The notes beneath the pieces were generated by a model. The model did not search any database. It saw only the letters and a program-made list of their open reading frames with translations, and was not told the origin of the DNA. From G965226155 sp965226155 (lineage in GTDB: Bacteria > Pseudomonadota > Gammaproteobacteria > Eutrophobiales > Eutrophobiaceae), in assembly GCA_965226155.1 (NCBI GenBank), contig OZ245331.1, forward strand, positions 1 to 64,000: a stretch of DNA of 64,000 bases, in the 5' to 3' direction. How positions within the stretch are numbered: the first letter of the stretch is position 1; the number at the start of each line of letters is the position of its first letter. Shown here in pieces: positions 8,843 to 18,823 of this stretch. Made by a program: the position numbers and the translations under genes.

Positions 8843-10132
8843 ATGATTAATTTACCACTAAAACGTCCTGCTGTTTTATTCTGGATTGCGATACTGGCAT
8901 TGACATCAGCTGCAATAAGCCTGTCACTACGTGTGGCTGTATCGGATGAAATATCAATTGAACTATTCAGCCTGATCGATCCCTCTAATTCCGTCACCTT
9001 GATGACGCAAGCGCTTGGGGTTTCCTTTTTAGGATTTGCAATCACCTTGTTTTTCGGGAGTCTGGCCCTGGACTTTATCGGTATCCGTCGGATGTTATCT
9101 TTTTCCGGTATTGCTTTCACCACAGGAGCATTGTTGGTGATATTTTCCGACTCATTAGCCGAAGGTGAACCTGTATACCGACTTGTGTGGCTCGGTATGG
9201 CATTGCAGGGTCTGGGTTGGGGTTCGGTAGAGGCCGCCATCAACCCGTTAGCTGCAACCATATACCCGGAAGACACGACCCACCGCATCAACGTGTTGCA
9301 TGCCTGGTGGCCTGCCGGACTAGTGATAGGCGGGCTTTGGTCATTGGCTGCCGACAGGATGGCACTGGACTGGCGCGTTATACTCAGTGCGCTGATGCTC
9401 CCCGCCATTGCAACAACTTGCCTCAGTTTGATATCAGAATTCCCACAGACGCAGCGAGTACAGTCCGGGGTGAGTTTCAGGGATATGGTGTATGAAATAA
9501 TACGCCGACCGAGTTTCTTTATCTGGTTCGGCGCTATGTTTCTGACCGCTGCTTCAGAGCTTGCACCAGGACAACTGGTTGAACTCATCCTTACTCAAAC
9601 GGTCGGCATGCAGGGTATTATTATATTAATCTACGTGAGCGGCATGATGTTCGTGTTTCGCCACTTTGCCGGGCCGCTCTCAGACTTTCTCTCCCCGGTA
9701 GGCTTGTTATGGTGTTCCAGCCTGCTTGCTGCAATAGGCCTTTATCTTCTCAGCGTAGCCACATCACCTGCCAGTGCTATCGTTGCAGCGACGTTTTGGG
9801 GGGCCGGAGTTTGTTTTATGTGGCCGACCATGTTGGCCCAGGCGGCTGAACGCTATCCACGCGGCGGTCCCTGGACAATTGGGCTCATAGGCACGGCCGG
9901 CGCTTTGTCTATCCACTTCGTTCTGCCGCAATTCGGCGCTGTTTATGACAAAGCCAAAATTTATGCGGCAGGTGGTGAGCAGGCTTTGGCGGACCTCAGC
10001 AGTTCTCAATTGAATCAGGTATCGCGCGTTGCCGCGGAGGAGACTTTTCAAACAATCGCGATTCTCCCCATAGTTCTCCTTATAATCTTTGGCTCTGTCT
10101 TTATTTATGAAAGGTTCCGAAATAACGCATAA
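8843..10132 (+). CDS. MFS sugar-type transporter
   Basis: A 429-residue major facilitator protein with about 12 hydrophobic segments and the loop pattern of sugar permeases (RIPVKSR-like LDFIGIRRMLSF after helix 2 and RHFAGPLSDFLSP between helices 8 and 9). I chose the ATG at 8843 (MINLPLKRP) over an in-frame codon at 8777 because the latter sits inside the glucokinase remnant and adds non-membrane residues. It closes the operon, in the right place for inner-membrane uptake of the product of the outer-membrane and periplasmic steps. Confidence 0.85.
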   Translation: MINLPLKRPAVLFWIAILALTSAAISLSLRVAVSDEISIELFSLIDPSNSVTLMTQALGVSFLGFAITLFFGSLALDFIGIRRMLSFSGIAFTTGALLVIFSDSLAEGEPVYRLVWLGMALQGLGWGSVEAAINPLAATIYPEDTTHRINVLHAWWPAGLVIGGLWSLAADRMALDWRVILSALMLPAIATTCLSLISEFPQTQRVQSGVSFRDMVYEIIRRPSFFIWFGAMFLTAASELAPGQLVELILTQTVGMQGIIILIYVSGMMFVFRHFAGPLSDFLSPVGLLWCSSLLAAIGLYLLSVATSPASAIVAATFWGAGVCFMWPTMLAQAAERYPRGGPWTIGLIGTAGALSIHFVLPQFGAVYDKAKIYAAGGEQALADLSSSQLNQVSRVAAEETFQTIAILPIVLLIIFGSVFIYERFRNNA

Positions 10133-10210
10133 AACAACCGCTAAGACCAGACATAGACTCTGCTCAAAGCAGACTGTCTGACATCCTGTTATCAGGCCCG
10201 GTTTGTCGGA

Positions 10211-12325
10211 TCACAAATCATCCTGAAGTGAAAATGCAATGTATTCGTCCCCGGATTTCAATCCGGATTTACCGCCTCCTGCTGCGATCACGATAAATTG
10301 TTCACCGTCGACCTCATAAGTGGCTGGTGTAGCGAACCCTCCTGCTGATAACTGGTGATCCCAAACAACTTCTCCCGTGATATTGTTAAATGCGCGAAAC
10401 TTTTCATCCATTGTCGAAGCAATAAAAACCAAACCTCCTTTTGTCACAATAGGACCGCCATAGTTTTCTGTCCCCGTATGTCGTATTCCTTGTTTAACCA
10501 GTTCCGGGTATTCCCCCAATGGGACTTGCCACACAATGGCGCCCAGGTTCAAATCTATCGCAGTTAACGTTCCCCATGGAGGTTTAATGCCCGGATAGCC
10601 ATCAGGGTCCAGCAACCTTTTATATCCGGTATGAAGATAAGGAACATCCAGTTTAATTTCAGCTGGAGATTCATTCAGGCTTTCCCCGGTTGTGTCCACA
10701 TCCGTTACGTTCAGATAGTCGAGCAGCAGTAATATTTTTTCAAATCCCAGTTGTGGAAGGCCCTGCATGCGGCCTTTACCATTTCTTATGATTGCTGCAA
10801 TAACAGGATAAGACAGCTTCTCTCCCACATTTTGCAGCGACGGGAAGTCCTTACCCATGCCTTCCCGTTCAATTCCATGACAGCCGGCACAATTTTTCAG
10901 ATATATTGTCTTACCGGGGTTGTGTGTGGCGTCAGTGATATCGACCAGTTCAAAGGACCATGGCAATTCGGTTGCATTCACATAGAGCAGATTGGACACC
11001 GGGTCATAAGCTGCCCCTCCCCACCCCGCACCGCCGTCGAATCCGGGATACATGATTGTATTTATTGTGATAGCGGGAGGAATAAACGGTTCCCCTGAGC
11101 GCATATCCATCAGTTGAGTTTTTGTATACAAGCGTGCACGTTCTGAAATATCAGTTACATCCTTAATCGTGAAACTTTGTCGTGTAAATGCTGTTGGCTT
11201 GAGCGGTACGGGTTGAGTCGCTGATGTCACTTCGCCAGGGACATCAGATTTTCTCACCTGTCGTTCCTCAACAGGGAACAGCGGTGTTCCGTTGAACCTG
11301 TTAAACAGAAACACAAATCCTGACTTCGTTACCTGAGCAACAGCGTCAATCGATTTACCACCGTGATTGACTGTTACAAGATTAGGTGGCGAAGCAAGGT
11401 CCCGATCCCATAAATCATGATGGACTGTTTGAAAATGCCAGAGCCGATCACCTGTGTCGGCTTTTAATGCAACCAGGCTGTTGGCAAACAGGTTATCACC
11501 GATACGATTGCCGCCATAAAAATCATAGGACGGCGAGCCGGTCGGCACATAGACGATGCCGTTTTCCTCATCCAGGCTCATTCCAGCCCAGGCATTGGCC
11601 CCTCCGACTTTTTGCCAGGAATCCGGTGACCACGTCTCATAACCAAACTCGCCCGGGTGTGGAATGGTATGAAATATCCATTTCATTCTTCCTGTTTTCA
11701 CATCATAAGCACGGATATGGCCTGGCGCCGCTCCCGGCGTTTCGCCGGTTCTTGATCCCAATATTATAAGGTCCTTATATATTATGCCCGGAGTCGTGAT
11801 ATCGACTTGCTGTTCCTGTGGATTACGACCGAGGCCTTTACGCAGGTCCACTCTTCCATTTCCCCCAAAGGTATTAATCAGCTTTCCATTATCAGCATTC
11901 AACGCGTATAAATAAGGGCCGGCGCCAAACAGGATTCGTTTATCCTCACTGCTATGCCAATAGGAAAGCCCCCGATTGATCCCTTGCCCGGTACTGGCGC
12001 CCTTATACGGATCAAAGCGCCATATCAACTCCCCCGTCGCTGCGTTCAGTGCAAAGACTTTAAGTTTCGGTGAAGTAGCGTATAACATCCCTTCGACCAC
12101 AATGGGATTACATTGGATTTGCGTACCCCGTTCTTCAGCATCACCTGTTGAATATCGCCAGGCAACCTGCATCCGGTTTATATTGCTTATGTTGATCTGG
12201 TCCAGCGAAGAGTATTTGGTGTGATGCTTATCGCCGCCATAGGTTTCCCAGGTTGTATAACTGTTATCGGCTGAACATAGATTTATCGACAAATATAAGA
12301 TGCACGGAATACAGTAGAGTTTCAT
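10211..12325 (-). CDS. PQQ-dependent dehydrogenase with internal cytochrome c domain
   Basis: A 704-residue quinoprotein. A short signal peptide (ending near LCSADN) precedes an eight-bladed propeller starting WETYGGDKHHTKYSSLDQIN. Near residue 478 a haem-c domain is inserted (NCAGCHGIEREG, axial Met in GRMQGLP), and the propeller then resumes with PPWGTLTAIDLN and ends with FATPATYEVDGEQF. The fused haem suggests electrons pass from PQQ straight to a respiratory cytochrome. Relatives oxidise sugars or alcohols in the periplasm. It converges with the MFS gene, 78 bp apart, and probably belongs to the same sugar-oxidising programme. Confidence 0.9.
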   Translation of the reverse strand: MKLYCIPCILYLSINLCSADNSYTTWETYGGDKHHTKYSSLDQINISNINRMQVAWRYSTGDAEERGTQIQCNPIVVEGMLYATSPKLKVFALNAATGELIWRFDPYKGASTGQGINRGLSYWHSSEDKRILFGAGPYLYALNADNGKLINTFGGNGRVDLRKGLGRNPQEQQVDITTPGIIYKDLIILGSRTGETPGAAPGHIRAYDVKTGRMKWIFHTIPHPGEFGYETWSPDSWQKVGGANAWAGMSLDEENGIVYVPTGSPSYDFYGGNRIGDNLFANSLVALKADTGDRLWHFQTVHHDLWDRDLASPPNLVTVNHGGKSIDAVAQVTKSGFVFLFNRFNGTPLFPVEERQVRKSDVPGEVTSATQPVPLKPTAFTRQSFTIKDVTDISERARLYTKTQLMDMRSGEPFIPPAITINTIMYPGFDGGAGWGGAAYDPVSNLLYVNATELPWSFELVDITDATHNPGKTIYLKNCAGCHGIEREGMGKDFPSLQNVGEKLSYPVIAAIIRNGKGRMQGLPQLGFEKILLLLDYLNVTDVDTTGESLNESPAEIKLDVPYLHTGYKRLLDPDGYPGIKPPWGTLTAIDLNLGAIVWQVPLGEYPELVKQGIRHTGTENYGGPIVTKGGLVFIASTMDEKFRAFNNITGEVVWDHQLSAGGFATPATYEVDGEQFIVIAAGGGKSGLKSGDEYIAFSLQDDL

Positions 12326-12420
12326 TGGTTTAATGATTTAACTCCATTATGTTTTGAAACTGAATACTAACCCAAAATCAACCGGGTCTGCTTATTTGTA
12401 ATCCGGTAACAGCAGGGTTG

Positions 12421-13350
12421 TTAAGGAAAAATCCCTTTCTGAATGATGCCATGTACGCCCCAGTTGCCATCAACCACCTGAGTCACGCCAAAGTCTGCTG
12501 CCACTGACATCAGGGTAATTGCTTCGTCTTCGCTCAAGCCTTTTGTATCCATCAGGAATTTACGCATCTTGCGAAACGCATCGCGCATGGCGTTGTCAAC
12601 TGAGGATTTGTTAAATATCTCGCTCTGCGCCGTGTCGCCAAGCTCGGCCAGGTAGTTGGCATAACTGAAGCCGTGAACGATGTACTCGGTGCCCGTCTCC
12701 AACAGCGGATAGTCCAATCCCTGCAACAAGGTCCCGGTAAGTAGATTTTTTTTGTGCAGGACGATCTGAAAATCGCCGGTCAGTGAGGTTTCGATTGCCG
12801 TGCCCGCCAACTCGGAGTCACCCTGGGCGGCGTGCGGATCGCCGACGCTGAGAAGGCCGCCAGGGACCGCTACCGGGTAATACATGCTGCTGCCCTTGCC
12901 GATACGCCAGTTGTCGATGTTACCGCCGAAATAGCTTGGCGGGATGGAGTCTACGATATCTGCTTCCGCCGGCGCTAACCCTATGGCGCCGAAATGCAGG
13001 CGGGTAGGTATCCGTACACCGGATAAAATCGAACTGTTTTTCCTGATCGTATCATGGTCTACCGGCACTCCGGGGTAATCGATAGTGGCATGCTTGACGC
13101 CGAACGGGTCGATCTGCGGCATCCAGCGGAAGTTATACAATGCCCTGGCCCAGGGTCGTTGTCCGGTTGCGTCGATCTCATAGATTGTGATTACTTCGCG
13201 TGGCTTGGGTTCGGTGATCAAATCGTTGTACTGATAGCCCCACCAGGCGGCGGCATTGCTGCCAAAGGCTTTGCCCGGGTGATTGGGATTGGCGCTGGGA
13301 CGGAGTCTGACGTCAAGGATACGAACCTCCAGGATGTCGCCCGGCGCAGA
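12421..13350 (-). pseudogene. Acetamidase/formamidase family protein, 5'-truncated
   Basis: The minus-strand frame gives about 305 residues of an FmdA/AmdA-type amidase: APGDILEVRILDVRL, NAAAWWGYQYNDL, SVGDPHAAQGDSELAGTAIE (the conserved D-H-x-x-Q-G-D-GE-like motif) and a C-terminus ending GVHGIIQKGIFP. Upstream of about 13350 a stop appears in frame and the sequence becomes an IS1380-type transposase on the other strand, so the N-terminal 80-100 residues are lost. Family members hydrolyse short amides to ammonia and carboxylate. Without its start the gene is probably dead. Confidence 0.8.
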
Positions 13351-14637
13351 TACTGCGCCGGCTCAGCCAGTGCTTTATTGACCACCGTCATCCAGCCCGC
13401 ATTGAGCACTCGGTGGAGTCGTTGGTGAAACAGCGTGTGCTGGGGATTGCGCTGGGCTACGAGGACTTGAATGACCACGATGAGTTGTGTCGGGACAGTG
13501 TGTTGGCCATGCTCAGCGGGTGTACGGATATGACGGGTTCGGGTCGGGTGAGGCTATCGGACCGGGGCAAGCCGTTAGCGGGCAAGAGCACGTTGAACCG
13601 GTTGGAGTTGACGCCTGAGGAGGGCGGCGCCGACGAGCGTTACAAGAAGACGGTGGCGGATTTTGTGGCGATGGATGCGCTGTTGGTTGAGGTGTTTCTG
13701 GAGTCGTATGAGACAGCGCCTGAGGAGATTATCCTGGATGTGGATGCCACCGATGATCCGGTACACGGTCATCAGGCAGGCCGCTTTTTTCACGGGTACT
13801 ACCGGCATTATTGTTATTTGCCGTTGTATATTTTCTGTGGCGAGCAGTTGCTGTGCGCCCGGTTACGGACGGCGGACCGGGACGGGGCGGCGGGCACGGT
13901 CGAGGAACTGGCATGTATGATTGAGCGCATACGGGTGCGCTGGCCCGAGGTGCGCATTATCGTGCGCGGGGGACGGTGGTTTTTGTCGTGAGGAGCTGAT
14001 GAGTTGGTGTGAAGGACAGGGGGTGGAGTATGTATTGGGTTTAGCGAAGAACCCTCGTCTGAAGGCGCTCATCGCCGACGAGTTGCAGCAGGCGAAGGCT
14101 GAGTATGAGGCCGGCGGCGAGGCGGCCCGGGTGTTCAAGGAGTGCCGTTACCAGACGTTAACGAGCTGGTCGTGTGCACGGCGCGTGGTGGGCAAGGCCG
14201 AACACTTGAGCAAAGGGGCGAATCCCCGTTTTATCGTCTCGTCCATCCCGTCTGAGGAGCAGGACGCACGTACCCTGTACGAGGACCTGTATTGTGCCCG
14301 TGGCGACATGGAGAATCGCATCAAGGAACAACAATTGGCTTTGTTTGCCGACCGCACATCGACCCATGAGATGCACGCCAATCAGTTGCGTCTGTACTTT
14401 TCCTCGTTCGCCTACGTGCTGATGCAGACCTTACGTCGGCTGGCCCTGCAGGGCACGGCCCTGGCGAGGGCGCAATGCGACACGATCCGCCTGAAACTGC
14501 TCAAGGTGGGCGTACAGGTACGTATCAGCGTGCGCAAGGTCTGGTTGGCGTTTGCCGAGAGTTATCCGTATGCGGCATTGTTCCGGCAGGTCCTGACCCG
14601 GCTCCAGGCGATTCCACTACGCTGTTAGCGCGGGCAG
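13345..14637 (+). mobile_element. IS1380-family transposase, N-truncated and frameshifted
   Basis: From about 13345 the plus frame reads RRLSQCFIDHRHPAHIEHS, then the coding continues through ALGYEDLNDHDELCRDS and the catalytic region DVDATDDPVHGHQ. A frame change near 13980 shifts to DGGFCREELMSWCEGQG, and the rest runs to 14628 with the family motif DMENRIKEQQLALFADRTS (the E of the DDE triad). About 60 N-terminal residues are missing at the acetamidase junction. A GC-rich tail continues to about 14757 and may hold the right end. The element is inactive. GC content is clearly higher than in its neighbours. Confidence 0.85.
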
Positions 14638-14938
14638 GCCTGCCGGGGAGTCAGCAGGACGGTAACGGGTGCAGACCCGGGGAGCGTTGCGCCTGGAAGT
14701 TGGAAAAACCACACAGGCGGGCCGAAACACGGGGGGACAGACTGACGTGACCCGCCGTGTTAACGCAAAAACGGGTGCTTGCACATGATCTAATCATATA
14801 AATATATATGTCAGCAATATAAACCGCCTAAAATTTGGTGTGGTGAGAAATGCGGGCTAGCAATGTGTTGGTTTTTGCATTGGCTGAAAGTAATGTTCGA
14901 AGTGAACCATGTTTATCATCAAAATCAATTACATCTCC
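14638..14938. other. Gene-free stretch between two element remnants
   Basis: About 120 bp of GC-rich sequence (to about 14757), probably the non-coding end of the IS1380-type element, is followed by AT-rich DNA. I see no gene in it. It holds one copy of an 18-bp motif (14843-14860) that recurs after the next receptor gene. Confidence 0.5.
14843..14860 (+). repeat. 18-bp direct repeat, left copy
   Basis: GTGAGAAATGCGGGCTAG. The same 18 bases with one change (G to A at position 12) occur at 18314-18331, so the two copies bracket the IS3 remnant and the TonB receptor gene. Their look resembles the terminus of an insertion sequence, but no transposase of matching type adjoins either copy. Confidence 0.5.
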
Positions 14939-15297
14939 ACCGTACCACCCGATGACCCAGGGTAAGATAGCGCGCTATCATCGTTCCATGAAGAATGTCG
15001 TGAAGCTGGAGCACTATTATTATCCGTGGGAATTGGAGCATGCTATCCGGCAATTCGTTCAGTACTACAATCACGAGCGTTATCATGAGTCGCTCGATAA
15101 CATCACACCGGCGGACAGGTACGTTGGCCGCTATCAGGAAATCATGGACAGACGAGCCATCATTAAATACGAAACACTACAACGGAGGAGGAAGGAAAAT
15201 CTAAGATACTGTGTGAATCAATGAAACAAGACTATAATACATAAAAGTCTCTCTTAACTTTCCAGCTATTTTGTCCCAAATCTTTTGACGACTTACA
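14939..15297 (+). mobile_element. Diverged 3' fragment of the resident IS3-family element
   Basis: Codes YHPMTQGKIARYHRSMKNV through to NLRYCVNQ, then the element's right end (…TCTTTTGACGACTTACA) ending at 15297. Compared with the other copies it has many substitutions (for example E to A at the catalytic glutamate in GKIARYH, and DRYVGR for DMYFGR), so it is an older insertion or a sister element. The 5' two-thirds are missing. It ends 1 bp before the next gene's start codon. Confidence 0.85.
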
Positions 15298-15298
15298 A

Positions 15299-18200
15299 AT
15301 GAAATTGATCCCAGCACTGCTCTGTAGCGTCATCATCTTTGCAGTCGATACTGCTGCCGGAGAAACCAGCATCCCTCCCCGGGAAAGACAAGTCGAAGAG
15401 ATAGTGGTTACCGGCAGTCACCTGAAGCGGGAACCCCGTGATTTTGCCTCGCCCTTGACGGTGCTGGACAAGGATGACCTGGACGTCGTCGGCGCCACCG
15501 ATATCAAGGAGATCATCCGCAGTATGAGCTTTAATTCCGGATCCCTGGGTGTCTCCGCCACCGCCTTCGCGGGAGATGACAGTTCCACCGGCAATGCCAG
15601 TGTCAACCTGCGCAATCTCGGTAATGGCGCCACGCTGGTGTTAATCAACGGCAGGCGCAGTGTCAACACCAGTTTCGACAACAGCGGCAGCAGTTACGTG
15701 GATGTTCAGGGATTGGTGCCCAATATCGCACTCGAGCGGATTGAAGTGGTCAAGGACGGCGCCTCGGCATTGTACGGCTCCGATGCCGTAGCCGGCGTAG
15801 TGAACTTCATCACCCGGCGCGAGTTTACAGGTGTTGAATTGCAGGTCGATTTCAGCAGTGATGATGAAACCCATGAGCAGCAGGATCTGTTGCTCTCGGG
15901 ACTGGCCGGGATCACCGGTGATTGGGGATATATCAATCTGGCTGCCAGCTACCTGGATCGCGGCGCCCTCATTTTCGCCGATCGCTTCGACCGGTTTGGC
16001 CGCTCCGGGCTTTCCAGTTTCGGCCAGCCGGGGAGTTACGTGCCGCAAATTCCGGCACAGGGCGCGAATCCTGTGATATCCAATTACTGGTGGCCGCAAG
16101 GGGGCGCCGACCCGGAGGGTTTCTCCGGCAACCTGCCGGACCTGGAGTGCGAAAAGGCAGCCGCGGATGACGGGCCCATGGGCACGCTGGGGTTGCACCC
16201 GGATTTCAGTCATATCTGCGTGTATGATTACTCCAGCTTTTTTGCCCTGGTACGTCCGGAGGAGCAGATTAAGTTCCACTCTGACGGCAACTTTCGCCTG
16301 TCTCCGGGCACGGAGATATACGGCTCTTTCAGCTATTCCGAACAGGAGTCCTCCCGCGGCAATTCCCTTTACCCGGACGTGCGCTATGTTATTGTCCCTG
16401 AGCGCCACTTCGGGTTGCAACTGGACGCGGCGCGACGCGGGTTCGATCCCGTCCCTTACCAGGCGCTGCAGCGCATACTGGGCGGCACTGTCGAGTCAAC
16501 GGAGGAAGATCGCCCTATCAGCACTGTTTCCACCACCCGGCGCGAGAACATGCGGGCTTTGATCGGCCTGCGATCCGACTTTACCATGGCCGGACAAAGC
16601 TGGTTACTGGATTCAGACCTGATCTATTCCCGTAACCGGCTTGACTTGAACTGGCCGGTGGATACGCTTACCTCGCGCATGGACCTGGCCTTTACCGGCC
16701 TGGGCGGACCGGACTGCGACGCGCAGACCGGCATACCCGGTTCCGGCAATCTGGGCGCGGGCAGGTGTTACTATTACAACAGCTTTCAGACCAGCGTTTA
16801 TGACCCGGTCACAGGCGAGCGCTGGGATACCACGGATACTTCCCCCTGGGCCGCTGATCCTCGTCTCAGCGTGACTGAGGCTGCCCGCAAATACCAAAAT
16901 CCTGCCGAACTGCTGCGCTGGACACAGGGAGCTTATATCACCGACGCGGAAATCGAACAGGTTGTTTTCGATCTGGTTCTGTCCGGAGATGCCATAGACT
17001 TGCCGAATGGCCCCCTGGGTCTTGCGCTGGGCTTTCAGTATCGACAGGATGAAGCCCGGTTTGACTACGATGAAGAGGCCAATGCCTTTAACTACACCTT
17101 TCTCACGGGCGATCAGGACTGGGACAATCGGCTCAGTTCCTGGTCGGTATTCGCCGAGGTCCTGGCGCCATTGACGGAGTGGGCCGAACTGGCCCTTGCT
17201 GGGCGTTACGAATCCTTTGAACAACTCAACAAGAGTACTTTCGATCCCAAACTGACGCTATTGTTACGCCCCGCCGATTCGCTGTCGTTGCGCGCTTCCT
17301 GGGGGACGTCCTTCCGGGTGGGTTCCCTGTTGCAGACCGGCGGCAGCCGCACCATCTTCCAGAATTCCAGTGATCCGTTTTCCAATGCGCTGGCGTTGGC
17401 CTATCGCGCTTCTGCGGCCAGCGGCAACCCGGAGTTGAAACTGGAACAGGCAGAAGTCTTCAACGCCGGGTTTTCCTGGAATCCCGCAGGTCTGCTGGCC
17501 GGGTTTTCACTGGACCTGGACTATTACCGTTATGATTATACCGACTTGATAGCACGCGAAGGGCATCAGGAATTGATTGATCGGGACAACCTCTCGCGTT
17601 GTCCCGCCGGCGCGAATAATGACCCCGAAGCGGGACCGCTCTGCGGGTCCTGGGACCTGGACGGTGACGGCATCGTTACCGTTTACAGTATCGGTTCCGG
17701 CCTCCCGGACAAGGTTATCCGCCGGGAAGACGGTTACTTGGTGCGTACGGAAGCATCATATTTCAACGTACCCAGCCTGGAATCATCGGGGATCGACCTC
17801 GCGCTGGCCTATACCCGTGATGTGGCGGCAGCGGGATTGTTCCGCACATCACTGGACCTGAGTTATACCCTTGATTACGACATCATCCTGGCGAATGGCG
17901 AGAAAATAAAGGGGGTCGGAAGCCGCAATGCGGGTAATTCGATAGGCCGGCCAATGCCGAGATACCGGGCTAACGCGGGCTTAAGCTGGCAGCGGGGCAG
18001 GCACGACGTATTCCTGAACGTCCGCTATATCCACAGTTATAAGGACGACACCCCACAGAGCGCTTTTCTCGGAGCTTACATCGGCTACGCGGAAACCATC
18101 GACAGTATGACTACTGTTGATCTGCAATACCGGTTCGACTTACCGGCTTTCATATCCCGGCAAACAGGCTCGTTTGTGACCCTGGGGGTTAAGAACCTGT

Positions 18201-18304
18201 TCAATGAAGAACCGCCGCTGGTAAACGTGGACGGCGCCTACGATTATTACACACACGACCCGCGCGGGCGCATCTACTATGCCCGTTACCAGCTGCGATT
18301 CTAG
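15299..18304 (+). CDS. TonB-dependent receptor (large, 1001 residues)
   Basis: A signal peptide (residues about 1-20, MKLIPALLCSVIIFAVDTAA) leads to a TonB-box-like VEEIVVTGSHLKR and a plug with GNGATLVLINGRRSVN and VKDGASALYGSDAVAGVVN. A long barrel ends in YARYQLRF with a terminal Phe. Receptors with the 'NGRR…DGASALYGSDAVAG' plug often import oligosaccharides or peptides; the substrate here is unknown. The ATG is 1 bp past the end of an IS3 remnant, so the original ribosome site and promoter have been replaced by IS sequence with no clear Shine-Dalgarno. It is intact and distinctly GC-richer than the flanks. Confidence 0.9.
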   Translation: MKLIPALLCSVIIFAVDTAAGETSIPPRERQVEEIVVTGSHLKREPRDFASPLTVLDKDDLDVVGATDIKEIIRSMSFNSGSLGVSATAFAGDDSSTGNASVNLRNLGNGATLVLINGRRSVNTSFDNSGSSYVDVQGLVPNIALERIEVVKDGASALYGSDAVAGVVNFITRREFTGVELQVDFSSDDETHEQQDLLLSGLAGITGDWGYINLAASYLDRGALIFADRFDRFGRSGLSSFGQPGSYVPQIPAQGANPVISNYWWPQGGADPEGFSGNLPDLECEKAAADDGPMGTLGLHPDFSHICVYDYSSFFALVRPEEQIKFHSDGNFRLSPGTEIYGSFSYSEQESSRGNSLYPDVRYVIVPERHFGLQLDAARRGFDPVPYQALQRILGGTVESTEEDRPISTVSTTRRENMRALIGLRSDFTMAGQSWLLDSDLIYSRNRLDLNWPVDTLTSRMDLAFTGLGGPDCDAQTGIPGSGNLGAGRCYYYNSFQTSVYDPVTGERWDTTDTSPWAADPRLSVTEAARKYQNPAELLRWTQGAYITDAEIEQVVFDLVLSGDAIDLPNGPLGLALGFQYRQDEARFDYDEEANAFNYTFLTGDQDWDNRLSSWSVFAEVLAPLTEWAELALAGRYESFEQLNKSTFDPKLTLLLRPADSLSLRASWGTSFRVGSLLQTGGSRTIFQNSSDPFSNALALAYRASAASGNPELKLEQAEVFNAGFSWNPAGLLAGFSLDLDYYRYDYTDLIAREGHQELIDRDNLSRCPAGANNDPEAGPLCGSWDLDGDGIVTVYSIGSGLPDKVIRREDGYLVRTEASYFNVPSLESSGIDLALAYTRDVAAAGLFRTSLDLSYTLDYDIILANGEKIKGVGSRNAGNSIGRPMPRYRANAGLSWQRGRHDVFLNVRYIHSYKDDTPQSAFLGAYIGYAETIDSMTTVDLQYRFDLPAFISRQTGSFVTLGVKNLFNEEPPLVNVDGAYDYYTHDPRGRIYYARYQLRF

Positions 18305-18313
18305 AGCGAAATA

Positions 18314-18331
18314 GTGAGAAATGCAGGCTAG
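18314..18331 (+). repeat. 18-bp direct repeat, right copy
   Basis: GTGAGAAATGCAGGCTAG, 17 of 18 identical to 14843-14860 and in the same orientation, 9 bp after the receptor stop codon. Confidence 0.5.
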
Positions 18332-18451
18332 GACTCAGAGTCAATGTCCTGCTACTTGTGTGTTGATGGCGTTAGAAAAGAACTTTGGGCAATCAGTCAA
18401 GCAGCGCTATCCCCGTCATTCTTACCAGAGGAAACCGCCGAATAACCGTCC

Positions 18452-18823
18452 TTGCGGATTTTGATACATAAATCCCTTAATTTTCATATAGATCTGCGCG
18501 GTTCAAACCTTCGCGGATTGCGGTGGAATGATTTTAGCAAGGTAAAGCTTTGCGGCGCAGATCTTTCGCATTCGAATCTATCGTATGTAGATTTCGCAGC
18601 TTATGAGTTCATTCATGATGTTGGTATAGATTTCTCTCGTGTCTCCCTGTTATGTACAAATTTAACGGGAACTGACTTGCGTCGGACAAAAAGGTTGACA
18701 CAATCTCAGCTTACTGGCGCCTGTGCAGACCCCGAAACACCGCCCGACCTGAAGGATTTGGTGGATGCTAAAACTGACAAGCTACTCGTCTGGCGTGGTG
18801 ATCCGACTAACTACAGAACCTGA
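18452..18823 (+). CDS. Pentapeptide-repeat protein, short
   Basis: A 123-residue protein with A(D/N)LxX-type repeats: DLRGSNLRGLRWNDFSKV, CGADLSHSNLSYVDF and LLCTNLTGTDLRR, then a tail (LTQSQLTGACADPETPPDL) often found at the end of such proteins. Pentapeptide repeats fold as a right-handed beta-helix; the roles vary. It is short for the family and lacks a signal, so it may be the surviving C-terminal part of a longer gene. Its codon use is AT-richer than the receptor before it. Confidence 0.6.
   Translation: MRILIHKSLNFHIDLRGSNLRGLRWNDFSKVKLCGADLSHSNLSYVDFAAYEFIHDVGIDFSRVSLLCTNLTGTDLRRTKRLTQSQLTGACADPETPPDLKDLVDAKTDKLLVWRGDPTNYRT

Noticed and set aside
10133..10210. Terminator between the convergent MFS and PQQ genes
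   Set aside because: The possible stem (AGACA…TGTCT region) has several mismatches and no clear T-run.
13218..13478. 86-codon minus frame upstream of the amidase
   Set aside because: It is the wrong-frame reading of the amidase/transposase junction; the amidase homology continues in the other frame to about 13350.
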